Shown: positions 21,335 to 30,074, numbered from the stretch's first letter. The stretch: 64,000 nucleotides of DNA from Verrucomicrobium sp. BvORR106 (GCF_000739655.1 NZ_BATR01000181.1:186001-250000), one strand, 5' to 3'. The notes: a model not told the origin generated them from the letters alone. Numbers and translations are program-made.

Positions 21335-22192
21335 TCAACGGTATGTGCCCACTCCGGGGCGGCTGCCCGTTTGCTGAAAAAACAGCGGCGGCAGTGATTC
21401 ATCTCCATCCGTGGGCTGGCAGTTTGCCAGATGCGGATGCGTCTCCAGCATCAGTGCCATGAGGGGGTCCAGCTCAGAGCTGATGACAGCCGGGAGCTTC
21501 ATCGTGTCCACCGAGCCCAATCCAAAAACTTGCTCCTGAAACCCCTCAAAAATAAACGACGCAAAGGGCATCTGCGGGATCAGCGCAAACACCAATGAAG
21601 GAGCCATCGAGCGGATCAAAGCCAGGGCCGCCAGCGGCAGCAATCGAACCGCTGGATGACCATGGTACGCGGATGCCACCGCGAGTCCGCTCACCTCCAC
21701 GACCCATCGCCCTTCACTGCGCCCCTCCGCCACCGCTGCATTGATGGTGCTGGTGTAGAGCACCCCTTGAGCAGGCGGCATGCGCCTCACTGACTCAAAC
21801 AACTTGAGCCCGGAGGCGGTGGTTCCCGGCTGGTAGAAGCGGAAGCGCAGGCTGGCTGCCAGCGGTCCGTTGGACTCATTCAGCACGAGGTGGAAGTTCT
21901 GCGTGTCGCAGGCCAGCGTGTAACGCCGCCCCACACGCATCGCGTCCAGCGGCAGGGTCCCCTGCTCCTCATAGACACTCCCACGGAAACGCTGAATCCT
22001 CGCCAGCCCCTCGTCATGGACCCACAAACTGTTGGTCGCCAGCTGGCTCTGCACGCTGGGCGGCAGCACCGTGAGCACCAGCCCGGCAGACCCGAGCAAT
22101 CTGGCTGCGGAGAACCCCTGCGCCAGATTTCCCGCAGACGGCAAAGCCGCCTCTGCGCTGGAACTGGCCAAAGATTCGTTGCGGGTGCTCAT
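21335..22192 (-). CDS. Uncharacterised protein with hydrophobic segments
   Basis: About 285 residues from the ATG at 22192; a TTG at 22240 would add 16. No known domain was recognised. There is a hydrophobic stretch near residues 30-45 (LLGSAGLVLTVLPP) and another near 185-215 (VRLLPLAALALIRSMAPSLVFALIP). Between them lies a beta-rich region (TLACDTQNFHLVLNESNGPLAASLRFRFYQPG). It may be an envelope protein. Function not assigned. Confidence 0.55.
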   Translation of the reverse strand: MSTRNESLASSSAEAALPSAGNLAQGFSAARLLGSAGLVLTVLPPSVQSQLATNSLWVHDEGLARIQRFRGSVYEEQGTLPLDAMRVGRRYTLACDTQNFHLVLNESNGPLAASLRFRFYQPGTTASGLKLFESVRRMPPAQGVLYTSTINAAVAEGRSEGRWVVEVSGLAVASAYHGHPAVRLLPLAALALIRSMAPSLVFALIPQMPFASFIFEGFQEQVFGLGSVDTMKLPAVISSELDPLMALMLETHPHLANCQPTDGDESLPPLFFQQTGSRPGVGTYR

Positions 22193-22240
22193 GAAAAAAG
22201 GGAGGGCTTTTTGGAGGCGGTTCTGGGGGAGAAAAAGCAA

Positions 22241-22605
22241 AGTCAGGGCCAGAGTTCGATTTCAATGAAGAGGACCGGCGGCCAGACTTATGTAAGGAAT
22301 TCGCCAGCTGTGACGCCCAGTTGAAAAAACCTCGTGATCATGGTGACTCACAGATAGAAGGGCTGAATTCACGCGCAGGAAACATACCGCAGGGCGCGCC
22401 GAAGGGTATCCGTAGGATTACGTATTTTCCGTCCTAAGTGGCTCGATCTCAATCCGATCAGCGATTTGCCAATCCCGTATCCTGCTAGGACAGGATGCCT
22501 TGCCCCCTCGGGAATATTCCATAGCGAATGTAAGGAGGACACGCTTCATTCTCTTTCTCAGGCAAGCTTGCAAGCCCGGCCAAAAACACGCAGTGTTCCA
22601 GCCCT
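22241..22605. other. Divergent intergenic region with small hairpin
   Basis: This 365-base gap separates the uncharacterised minus-strand gene from the divergent MFS gene, and no gene was seen. It holds an inverted repeat ATCCTG-CTAGGA-CAGGAT near 22480 and an A/T-richer stretch near 22413-22435. TGTAAGGA occurs near 22292 and 22529. The second copy lies about 75 bases before the MFS start. Confidence 0.4.
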
Positions 22606-23802
22606 GTGTCCGCCGCTTCCCGTAAAACTCAGTTCACGGTAGTCTTTCTCACCATCCTGCTCAGCACCATCGGATTTGGCGTCTGCATTCCGGTGCTGCC
22701 GCTCTATGCCAAGACCTTTGGCGCGAGCGAATTCCTCAACGGACTACTGATTGGCGTCTTCCCTCTGATGGTGTTTCTCGCCTCCCCTCTCTGGGGCAAG
22801 CTTTCCGACCGCGTGGGTCGCCGGCCTGTACTCATCTTCAGTGTGCTGGGGTCCGCCGCAGGATATTTCCTCATGGGCTTCGCCCACACCCTGACTCTCC
22901 TGTTCATCGCGCGGATTGTGGACGGCGCGTCCGGCGGCAACGTGGCGGCGGCTCAAGCGTACATCGCAGACATCACCAGCCCCAAGGAGCGCTCCCGCGC
23001 CATGGGAATGATCGGCGCGGCCTTTGGGTTGGGTTTCATCATCGGCCCCGCTTTGGGAGGCATTGCCGCCCAGATATCCCCGAATGCGCCCTTTTTTCTG
23101 GTCGGCATCCTTTGCCTGATCAACGCGGTGCTGATCTGGACCTCTCTGCCCGAGAGCCTGACTCATGAGCGCAGGCGCCAGCATGGCGCCCCCCAACCTC
23201 TCTCGGCACTGCCGAGCCACGCCGATGGGCCCGTGTACTTCACGGTGGCGGCATCCTACCTGGTGTGTCTGGCCGCGTTCTCCATCATGACCGCAGTGTT
23301 CTCGCTCTTCGCGCAGGAGCGCTTCGGCATGGATGAACAACACGTGGGGTACGTCATGGCAGCGATCGGAGTCGTGGGCGTGGTCATGCAAGGCGGGGTG
23401 ATGCGCAAGCTGCTACCTGCTTACGGCGAGATCCGGCTCGCGCTCAGCGGCATGGCCATCCTGCTCGTCAGCTTCATTCTGCTGCCCCTGGATACTGGCC
23501 TGTATGGTCTCTACGCCGTGAGCTGCCTCATCGCGGTCGGCAACAGCCTGGTGCAACCCACCCTCAACGGGCTTGCCTCCCGATGTGTCACGAGTGCCTG
23601 GCAAGGGCGCGCCATGGGCCTTCTGCAATCCTCCGCCAGCCTGGGGCGTACCGTAGGTCCAGTGCTGGGTGGCTGGCTGCTCGGGTTTGACCGGGGAAAC
23701 TCCCACTACGGCCGCACACCCTTCTGGGTGGCCGCCGCTCTGATGGCCGTGACCATGGTCATTGCCTCCCGCCTGCGGGACCCGCAGTGCCCGCCGGACT
23801 AG
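22606..23802 (+). CDS. MFS efflux transporter, TetA/DHA1-like
   Basis: A 398-residue, 12-helix protein starting at a GTG. Motif A is WGKLSDRVGRRPVLIFSV (residues ~65-82). Motif C-like IGAAFGLGFIIGPALGG lies in helix 5, a mark of proton-coupled drug antiporters (DHA1 family, including tetracycline pumps). IPVLPLYAKTFGAS in helix 1-2 also fits. It probably exports small toxic compounds; the substrate is not determinable. The MITE begins 30 bases downstream. Confidence 0.88.
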   Translation: MSAASRKTQFTVVFLTILLSTIGFGVCIPVLPLYAKTFGASEFLNGLLIGVFPLMVFLASPLWGKLSDRVGRRPVLIFSVLGSAAGYFLMGFAHTLTLLFIARIVDGASGGNVAAAQAYIADITSPKERSRAMGMIGAAFGLGFIIGPALGGIAAQISPNAPFFLVGILCLINAVLIWTSLPESLTHERRRQHGAPQPLSALPSHADGPVYFTVAASYLVCLAAFSIMTAVFSLFAQERFGMDEQHVGYVMAAIGVVGVVMQGGVMRKLLPAYGEIRLALSGMAILLVSFILLPLDTGLYGLYAVSCLIAVGNSLVQPTLNGLASRCVTSAWQGRAMGLLQSSASLGRTVGPVLGGWLLGFDRGNSHYGRTPFWVAAALMAVTMVIASRLRDPQCPPD

Positions 23803-23831
23803 CAGCGCGAAGTTTCAAACCAGCTCGCTTA

Positions 23832-24051
23832 GAACCTGTTTGGATAAAACGCTGGGTGTGTTGCGAGGCATTTTGAGTCTGGACAAGGCGCGAAGAGGGC
23901 GTGAATCGTGATTCACAACCGATGAGCAACGCCGTCCCGGCTCAAAAGGACCGCAACCCGGAGGGGCAGATTTCAGTTTCGGCGAAGCCTCTCTTATCTC
24001 AATCCCTTAAATTGTCCTGCCACACCTAGATGTTTTTATCCAAACAGGTTC
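23832..24051. mobile_element. MITE-like non-autonomous element, 220 bp
   Basis: Perfect 18-bp terminal inverted repeats, GAACCTGTTTGGATAAAA at 23832-23849 and its complement at 24034-24051, bound a 220-base stretch with no gene. The trinucleotide TTA flanks both ends (23829-23831 and 24052-24054), a likely target duplication of the TNA kind made by some IS5-group transposases. An internal perfect palindrome, GTGAATC-GT-GATTCAC, lies at 23901-23916. It needs a transposase from elsewhere in the genome. Confidence 0.8.
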
Positions 24052-24071
24052 TTAAGGAATCAACAATCGGA

Positions 24072-24377
24072 TCATGCTCTTTCAGATGCGCGATCTGAGG
24101 GTGCCTGCAATTGCTCCGTGATGCGAAGTCGACGCACAACGAGTTCGTCGATTTCAAGTCTTCTGATGCGGGCGCGCCCGATCACGAGACGACCAATTGC
24201 GATCGCGCCAATGGCCATCGCCCCCACGGCCACAGAGGCGATCACGAGAGCGCCGATCGCCTGCGAACCCGTCGCTTGGGCACCAACACTGACCGCCGGG
24301 TAATGCGTGGGCCGGGCAACTTGAACACTTCGATCCAGATGGCCGAGGCTGGCAGTGTTTTCACGAGAAGTCTTCAT
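24072..24377 (-). CDS. Pentad-repeat protein with A-x-x-I-G pattern
   Basis: About 101 residues from the ATG at 24377. From about residue 28 the chain divides into 12 consecutive pentads, for example SQAIG, SVAVG, AMAIG, AIAIG, RLVIG, RARIR, RLEID and ELVVR. Position four is almost always I or V and position five is mostly G. This suggests a small right-handed beta-helix, but the spacing differs from the A(D/N)LxX pentapeptide family. No enzymatic residues are visible. Function unknown. The MITE is immediately downstream. Confidence 0.6.
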   Translation of the reverse strand: MKTSRENTASLGHLDRSVQVARPTHYPAVSVGAQATGSQAIGALVIASVAVGAMAIGAIAIGRLVIGRARIRRLEIDELVVRRLRITEQLQAPSDRASERA

Positions 24378-24478
24378 GGCGCTCGAGTTTGTTCCCAACG
24401 ACTCAAACTGGGCGACCACAAGGAGAATGCAAGAGGGTTCGGCTTCTGAATCCCGCCTCCATCACGCATCCAGACTCA

Positions 24479-25408
24479 CTATCCCGGCACCTTCTTGAGG
24501 GATTCTTTGAGCTCCTTCGTCAACCAGTCGGCGGCCGCCCTCGCGTGGGGACGGATGCGCAACAGGCGGGGGTGAAACACCAGCGCCAGCTTGCGCGCCA
24601 CGGCCGTGAGGAACGGCGGCTTCAAAACCAGAACCTTCTGCCCACTGAAGTCGGGCCGCGCCGCCACGGGCAGAATGCCGGCAAAGGCACCCGTGGCCAC
24701 GGCCCTGGCCGCTTGCGGAAAGCTCTCTGCCTCCAGCAGCACTTCAAAGTTGTACCCCTGCCGGGCGGCGGCATCCTTCACACGAGGCAGGAAACTGGCA
24801 TCCGTGGCGAGAGTTGCCCACGGGAGATTCCCCAGCATCCAGGCCACATCCTCCCGGCGCGACTTGGGCACCAGGGCTTCAGGAACAAACAAGGCATAGG
24901 GCAGCTGTCCGATCACCACCTGCTTCAAGGGCTCCACCGCAGTGCCAGCCCGGACGATGCCAAAGTCCAGCCGGGCGTGGAGCAGTTGTTCCACAATTTG
25001 ATCGGAGCGCAGGTTCTTCAGCCCGAGGCGGCTCTTCGGCATATGCTCCACCCAGCCTCCCAGTGCGGGAAGCACCAGCCATTGCAGGATGCTGTCTCCT
25101 GCTCCCAGGGTGTAGAGCACAGGCTGGCTCTGGCAATCACACTTGAAGTCATGCAACCCTGCGAGTTGCTCCCGCACCACCGCCGCAAGACGGCGACCAT
25201 GCTCGTTGAGGGCCAGATGCTTGCCACGGCGCTCCGTGAGCGCCACGCCAAAGAACTGTTCCAGCTCGGAGATCTGACGGCTGAACTGGCTCTGCCGCAC
25301 CGCATCATCCTTGGCCGCACGGGCGATGCCGCCCGCCTCCGCCACCTCGAGGAAAGTACGCAGCCGGTCCAGCGACAGACCGCGCTCTGAAAACAGCTCA
25401 TCAAACAT
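24479..25408 (-). CDS. LysR-family transcriptional regulator
   Basis: A 309-residue regulator with an N-terminal winged HTH (LDRLRTFLEVAEAGGIARAAK...QSQFSRQISELEQFFGVALTERRGKHLALNEHG). A periplasmic-binding-protein-like effector domain follows (FGIVRAGTAVEPL, AVATGAFAGILPVAAR). Family members bind a small ligand and regulate neighbouring or own genes. The target is not clear. The yebC gene upstream is separated by 35 bases and is on the same strand. Confidence 0.92.
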   Translation of the reverse strand: MFDELFSERGLSLDRLRTFLEVAEAGGIARAAKDDAVRQSQFSRQISELEQFFGVALTERRGKHLALNEHGRRLAAVVREQLAGLHDFKCDCQSQPVLYTLGAGDSILQWLVLPALGGWVEHMPKSRLGLKNLRSDQIVEQLLHARLDFGIVRAGTAVEPLKQVVIGQLPYALFVPEALVPKSRREDVAWMLGNLPWATLATDASFLPRVKDAAARQGYNFEVLLEAESFPQAARAVATGAFAGILPVAARPDFSGQKVLVLKPPFLTAVARKLALVFHPRLLRIRPHARAAADWLTKELKESLKKVPG

Positions 25409-25443
25409 CTTTGCCAGCGCCTCTGGTTCGAGGACAAATCAGG

Positions 25444-26169
25444 TCACTTCACAGCCGCATACACCCGGTGGACATCCGCATGGCCGTCCAGCGTCTGGAG
25501 GAACTTTGTCACCTCTTCACGCTGCGCCTCTGTCAGCTCAGGATAGTCCTTGGGTTGGTAGTGAAGCTCTGAGGTGGTCACCAGCCATCCCTGCGCCTTG
25601 AGCGCCTTGGTCACGGCATCAAGACTGGCCATCGGGCAGAAGAAACGCGCACCCGCGTGACCGGCGGTTTCCTCGTCTTCCAGTTCCATGGGCTCCACGT
25701 TGTCCGCCTCCGCTTCCAACGCAGCAATTTCGATGTCCGTGCTGGCATCGGGATGATGCGCCTCCACCAGGCCGCAATGGTCAAACATCCAGGCGACCGA
25801 GCCGGGCGTGCCCAGAGTGCCAGCCTTGAAGATCATCTTTATCTCCGTGGAAGTGCGGTTGTTGTTATCCGTGAGGCAGTCCACGACCACCGGCACCCGG
25901 TGCGGTGTGAAGCCTTCATAGATCACAGTTTGGTATTGCACCGCGTCAGCCCCGGTCCCGGAGCCTTTGGCAATCGCCCGCTCAATGGTATCACGGGTCA
26001 CACTCTGCTTCTTCGCCACGGCAATCGCCGCCGCCAGACGGGCGTTGAATTCCGGGTTCGGCCCACCCAGTTTCGTCGCCACTTGAATTTCCCGTGTCAG
26101 CTTGCCGACGGTTTTGCCTTTTTGGTCGGCGGCCAGTTCCCGCCATTTCTGTTTCCATTGTGCACCCAT
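25444..26169 (-). CDS. yebC: YebC/PmpR-family protein
   Basis: A 241-residue YebC family protein. Members act as DNA-binding regulators or, as shown for some, as ribosome-associated factors that help translation of proline-rich stretches. The N-terminus MGAQWKQKWRELAADQKGK and segments AKKQSVTRDTIERAIAKGSG, TPHRVPVVVDCLTDNNNRT and CGLVEAHHP are characteristic. The start at 26169 is chosen by homology. A longer upstream frame was ignored. Confidence 0.93.
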   Translation of the reverse strand: MGAQWKQKWRELAADQKGKTVGKLTREIQVATKLGGPNPEFNARLAAAIAVAKKQSVTRDTIERAIAKGSGTGADAVQYQTVIYEGFTPHRVPVVVDCLTDNNNRTSTEIKMIFKAGTLGTPGSVAWMFDHCGLVEAHHPDASTDIEIAALEAEADNVEPMELEDEETAGHAGARFFCPMASLDAVTKALKAQGWLVTTSELHYQPKDYPELTEAQREEVTKFLQTLDGHADVHRVYAAVK

Positions 26170-26215
26170 GCTCCGATGGTGGGCGGAATTGCGGCGCTTG
26201 CAAGGCGATTGATTG

Positions 26216-27193
26216 TCAGGAGCGCCCGCCGGAGGTGCGGAGACCGGGGATGACCGTTTTTTCAATCCACGTCTTCACCAGCACCTTCTCGCTCTCGGGG
26301 AACTCATGGGCCACGCCGTCCATTTCATGCTCGGTGATTTGCAGTTTGGCGTCCTTGGCCGCCTGCATCATGGCCCTCATGTACTCCTTGGATCCGTTGC
26401 CCGTGTTACCCCAGGCAAAGTAGCCATACTTGTCCCGCAGCTTCTTCTTGGCGGAGTTGGTCTGGGCCCCGCCCTCAATGACGACGAAGGCATTGAAGAA
26501 TTCCGTGTACTCCTTCCGCCCCGACACCACCGCGCTGCCGATGGTGTGGGCTCCATTACTAAATCCTGCCACGACTTTGACCTGCGGATCCAGATTGGGC
26601 AGGAGCTTGATCAGCTCCGCCAGCATGGTCTGCTGATAGTCGAGAATGAGGTCCATCTTCCCCTCCCCCATCGCCTTGTTGGGCGACGGTGCCGTGTCGG
26701 GATAAGGCAGCCCCGCGATGACGTATTGCGACTTGTCCACCAAGGGAAAACCGCCGCCGGGTTGATTGCTCCCCTTGCCACCACCGATCCAGACCAGCAG
26801 CGGCACGGGTTTCGCTGGGTCAAACGACTCCGGGATGCGGACATTGCAGGCGGCCGCCTCCCCATTGTGATCCTTGGGCAGATCAGGGAAAGTCAGCGTG
26901 ACCGTCGCCCCAGGCTTGAGTCGGGCATCTGTCGCAGGGGTCACGGGGGCAGTCGAGCCCGGCGTCTGCCAGGACTGCACAAACTGCTGATCTTCCGGCG
27001 ACAACAGATTCACGGCCAACGTGAACTCCCGGCCATCAGCACGACGGATCTTCACCTGATCCCCTTGCTTGGCCACAATCTCGGCCTCGATGATTCTCCC
27101 GGACTTGTCTTTGAAGGCCCGTCCGTACCCTGACGGAGCCAGCAGAACGAGGAGAATCCCAACAACCGACGAGGCAAAACAGAAGGGGCGCAT
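26216..27193 (-). CDS. Exported SHD1-domain protein with hydrolase-like C-terminus
   Basis: A 325-residue protein with a signal peptide (residues 1-25). An SHD1-like N-domain (FKDKSGRIIEAEIVAKQGD, VKIRRADGREFTL, LSPEDQQFV) follows, a module frequent in Planctomycetes/Verrucomicrobia. The C-terminal ~230 residues resemble an alpha/beta hydrolase fold (KPVPLLVWIGGGKG, VKVVAGFSNGAHTIGS with a nucleophile-elbow-like GFSNG, and a histidine in MDGVAHEFP). It may be a secreted esterase. AGGAAG precedes the ATG at 27193. Confidence 0.75.
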   Translation of the reverse strand: MRPFCFASSVVGILLVLLAPSGYGRAFKDKSGRIIEAEIVAKQGDQVKIRRADGREFTLAVNLLSPEDQQFVQSWQTPGSTAPVTPATDARLKPGATVTLTFPDLPKDHNGEAAACNVRIPESFDPAKPVPLLVWIGGGKGSNQPGGGFPLVDKSQYVIAGLPYPDTAPSPNKAMGEGKMDLILDYQQTMLAELIKLLPNLDPQVKVVAGFSNGAHTIGSAVVSGRKEYTEFFNAFVVIEGGAQTNSAKKKLRDKYGYFAWGNTGNGSKEYMRAMMQAAKDAKLQITEHEMDGVAHEFPESEKVLVKTWIEKTVIPGLRTSGGRS

Positions 27194-27284
27194 GGCCACT
27201 TCCTACCAGAAACTCATGCAATAGGAAGGAAAAACCTTTCCCCAGGAGAAGTGGAACGCGCCGCCTCATCGCACATCGCCAGCA

Positions 27285-27345
27285 TCCCTTCAGGATGCAT
27301 TCCTGATCCAGGCTTCCGGAGGCATCGGGGACAGGCATTCGCCCC
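27285..27345. repeat. Hairpin-rich intergenic sequence
   Basis: Between folE2 and the SHD1 gene lies GCATCC-CTTCA-GGATGC, followed by CAGG/CATCGGGGAC-type sequence with short inverted words (GGGGACAGGCATTCGCCCC). No coding sense was found. It may be a dispersed repeat of this lineage. I cannot test copy number here. Confidence 0.3.
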
Positions 27346-27378
27346 GTCATTCACCACTTACCGCTAACCTCTCACCAT

Positions 27379-28155
27379 TTACCGAATTTCCGATTCCACC
27401 ACCGCCCACGCATTGTGGTTGTGAATGGACTCGTAGTTCTCCGCCTCCACACGGAACCAAGTGATGCGGGTATCTTCCTTGGCCTTGAGGGCCACATTGC
27501 GGACCAGATCTTCCACAAACACCGGATTGTCATAAGCCCGTTCGGTCACGAGCTTTTCATCCGGACGCTTGAGCACGCTGTAGAGCTCACAGCTCGCGCT
27601 GGCCTCCACCAGTTCGATGAGGTCCTCAATCCAGACCGGCTCCGTGAAACGGACCGAAAACGTGACCATGCCACGTTGATTGTGCGCACCCCGTTCACTG
27701 ATCGCCTTGGAGCAAGGGCACAGGGTAGCCACAGGGACTTCCACCGTAGCCACAAAATCCACGTCCTTCCCCTGGGCATTCACCTGAAAATTCACGCCAT
27801 AGTCCAGCAACCCTTCTGCACCAGTGGCGGGAGCCTTCTTTGTGCGGAAGTAGGGAAACTTGAACTCCACATGCGCTTTCTCAGCGTGAAGCCGTGCGAG
27901 CAACTCTCTGGGCATCCCGGCGATGTCCGCGACAGTCAGCACGTTCCCATGAGCGTGCAGGACCTCCACAAACCGGCTCATGTGAGTGCCCTTGAAGTGA
28001 TGAGGCAGATCCACCGCCAGGGAGACGACGGCCACCGTGCTCTGCTCCGCGTGATCACGATCCCGAATCTTCAGCGGAAATCTGAGGTTCTTGACGCCGA
28101 CACGATCAATGGGAATTCCCCGGACGTCGCGTTGGTTTTGGGTGTCGTGAAGCAT
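27379..28155 (-). CDS. folE2: GTP cyclohydrolase I, FolE2 type
   Basis: A 258-residue type IB GTP cyclohydrolase, which makes dihydroneopterin triphosphate for folate and for queuosine (7-deazaguanine) synthesis. Family marks are the cysteine site TLCPCSKAISERGAHNQRG and YDNPVFVEDLVRNVA, with HNHNAWAVVE at the end. FolE2 can work with metals other than zinc, unlike FolE. The ATG at 28155 is preferred over a TTG at 28167. A terminator separates it from the upstream ribosomal genes, so it has its own promoter. Confidence 0.95.
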   Translation of the reverse strand: MLHDTQNQRDVRGIPIDRVGVKNLRFPLKIRDRDHAEQSTVAVVSLAVDLPHHFKGTHMSRFVEVLHAHGNVLTVADIAGMPRELLARLHAEKAHVEFKFPYFRTKKAPATGAEGLLDYGVNFQVNAQGKDVDFVATVEVPVATLCPCSKAISERGAHNQRGMVTFSVRFTEPVWIEDLIELVEASASCELYSVLKRPDEKLVTERAYDNPVFVEDLVRNVALKAKEDTRITWFRVEAENYESIHNHNAWAVVESEIR

Positions 28156-28206
28156 GATCAGAGGCAAACGGGAAAAGACGACACCACGACTACCGTGGCA
28201 TCAGAA

Positions 28207-28243
28207 CAAAAAACGTTCCAGCCGCCAAGCCGGAACGTTTTTC
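28207..28243 (-). terminator. Terminator of the dksA-like/rpmG/rpsR operon
   Basis: A stem AAAACGTTCC...GGAACGTTTT with an inner GC pair run and a short loop has A residues on one side and T residues on the other, so it can work in both directions. It sits 30 bases downstream of rpsR. Confidence 0.85.
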
Positions 28244-28273
28244 TTGAAAAAAACCGTGACGGGCGAATCCCGA

Positions 28274-28513
28274 TCAGGGCATGAGGTTCAGCGAGCGAGC
28301 ACGCTTGATCTCACGGGTGATGGTGCGATGCACGTATGCGGACACACCGGTAACGCGGCGGGGAAGAATTTTGCCGGTTTCGGTAGCGAACTTGGCAAGG
28401 ATCTCAGGATGCTTGTAGTTCAGCTTGTCCATCGGGATGTCCATCCGGCGACGCGGCAGCTTGCGGTTGGCGCGGCGGAAGGCGGAGAGACGTTCGCGGG
28501 TCTTAGGTTGCAT
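28274..28513 (-). CDS. rpsR: Small ribosomal subunit protein bS18
   Basis: A 79-residue S18. The core TGKILPRRVTGVSAYVHRTITREIKRARSLNLMP is diagnostic. It contains no cysteine at all, so it is the zinc-free form. It is the last gene of a three-gene row with rpmG (30-base gap) and the DksA-like gene, ending in a strong terminator. Confidence 0.96.
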   Translation of the reverse strand: MQPKTRERLSAFRRANRKLPRRRMDIPMDKLNYKHPEILAKFATETGKILPRRVTGVSAYVHRTITREIKRARSLNLMP

Positions 28514-28543
28514 AACAGGATTCTGGGCAGGGCTGCGTTCAGC

Positions 28544-28717
28544 TTAGCGAATTTCGCGATGAAGCGTCCGGCGCTGGAGGAAGGGGTTAAACTTGACCTT
28601 TTCCAAACGGCCAGGCGTGCGCACGCTCTTTTTGTTGCGCGTGGTCACGTAGCGCGAGGTCGGCTTTCCTTCCGCCTTGGCTTCGGTGCATTCGAGGGTG
28701 ATGATGTCGCGGGGCAT
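28544..28717 (-). CDS. rpmG: Large ribosomal subunit protein bL33
   Basis: A 57-residue protein: [20 protein letters not shown] at the start, then [20 protein letters not shown] and [16 protein letters not shown]. The YVTTRNKK...[14 protein letters not shown] pattern is bL33. Only one cysteine (C10) is present, so the CxxC pairs of the zinc-binding form are missing. It starts 20 bases after the DksA-like stop and ends 30 bases before rpsR. Confidence 0.95.
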   Translation of the reverse strand: MPRDIITLECTEAKAEGKPTSRYVTTRNKKSVRTPGRLEKVKFNPFLQRRTLHREIR

Positions 28718-28737
28718 AAACGGGGCGCTAAATTGTC

Positions 28738-29829
28738 CTACTCCTTCATGAAGTCAAGCGAGGATTCGTTCTGATTATTGTTTGCGGGGCGATCTTCGTC
28801 CTCACCGTCCTCGCCTTCCTCACCGTCTTCCTCAAGTCCGAAGACTGAGCGGACTGGGGCGCGGCGCAGGCGACCACCCATCTGATCGCGCTCAATCAGC
28901 TCCTGCATTTCCCGGGTGTAGCGGGTGTACGGGAGGGCCTCGAGGCGCTCATCGTTGATTTTCTCGCCGGAGAGTTCGCAGACGCCGTAGACGCCCTGAC
29001 CCACACGGTCGAGAGCTTCGTTGATTTCATAAAGCGCGTCCTGTTCCTTGCTCAGCATGCTCAGCGCGAAGTCGCGGTCATAAGCGTCGCTGCCTGCGTC
29101 AGCCATGTGCATGCCGCCGACGGAAGCCTCGCTGCCCTCTGGGCGGTTGCGGAGGCTGTCCTTGGCCACAATGTCCATGGAGTCCAGCAGGGCACTGCGC
29201 AGCTCGATGAGGCGCTGCTGCTGCTTTTTGATGAACGGAGGAAGTTTGGTCGGGTTGTAGGCCTGCTTGATCACCACTTCAGGAGCGGAATCCAAGATGG
29301 ATTTTTTGATCTTCGGCGGAGGCACGGGCTTGCTCGCGGGAGCAGGAGCCGCCAGCGGAGCGCTGGTCTTCGATGACTTGGGCTTGGCCGCTTTGGGGGC
29401 CGGAGCCGGCGCAGCCTCATCCTTCGGAGCGGGAGCTTCAACCTTGGCCTTCACGGCCTTGGGGGCGGGAGCGGGCTCGTCTTCGGCGCCCTCTGCTTTC
29501 ACCGCAGCTTTTTTCTCAGGTGCCTTGGCTTCCTTGGCTTTGGAGGCTGGGGCGGTGGCTTTTTCGGTCTTAGGGGTCGCTGTTTTTTTCACGCTGGAAG
29601 GAACTGGGATGCCCGCTGAAGGGGACTGCTTGACTTTGGATTCAGCGGGTTTCTTGGATGGTTGAGGGGCAGGAGTGCCCTTTGATGCTACCGACGCACT
29701 CTTCTTTTTCTCAGGCGGCGCTTTGACACCGGGTTCCTGCTTGTTGTTCGTTGCGGCCTTGGAAGCAGGGGCTGACTTGGCCCCGTCCTTGGCGTCCGCC
29801 GCGGTGTTTTTCGAAGGTTTCGTGGCCAT
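28738..29829 (-). CDS. DksA/TraR-like protein with long Ala/Pro/Lys-rich N-terminus
   Basis: A 363-residue protein. The first ~210 residues are a low-complexity A/P/K-rich tail. The C-terminal ~150 residues are DksA-like: a coiled-coil ([43 protein letters not shown]) and the domain [21 protein letters not shown]. Only one of the four zinc cysteines remains. DksA family proteins bind the RNA polymerase secondary channel. The acidic end ([14 protein letters not shown]) is also unusual. It heads the operon with rpmG and rpsR. The start at 29829 is preferred over a longer frame. Confidence 0.85.
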   Translation of the reverse strand: MATKPSKNTAADAKDGAKSAPASKAATNNKQEPGVKAPPEKKKSASVASKGTPAPQPSKKPAESKVKQSPSAGIPVPSSVKKTATPKTEKATAPASKAKEAKAPEKKAAVKAEGAEDEPAPAPKAVKAKVEAPAPKDEAAPAPAPKAAKPKSSKTSAPLAAPAPASKPVPPPKIKKSILDSAPEVVIKQAYNPTKLPPFIKKQQQRLIELRSALLDSMDIVAKDSLRNRPEGSEASVGGMHMADAGSDAYDRDFALSMLSKEQDALYEINEALDRVGQGVYGVCELSGEKINDERLEALPYTRYTREMQELIERDQMGGRLRRAPVRSVFGLEEDGEEGEDGEDEDRPANNNQNESSLDFMKE

Positions 29830-30074
29830 GGCAGTGAGGAATAAAGTGCGCAAGCCGGGAGCCTGCACTCCTTCCAGTGGACCTTTGTATTCAAACACGG
29901 GCCGCTGAAAAAAGTGGCGCGGATTGTAACGGGTCTTGATGCCGGTGCAAGCTATTTAAATTATACGCCCTCAGCTCGATGGGAGTTTTATTTTTTCGCA
30001 ATGTCGCCGCCCAACATCCGCGTATCGGATTCCACGATGCCCCCAATGCCCCTCCCCGCGAGCGGTCAGGAAGA

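Noticed and set aside
29830-30074. Possible cobalamin riboswitch before the TonB receptor
   Set aside because: One GCCGGTGCAAGC word resembles a B12-box fragment, but the rest of the aptamer core is missing.
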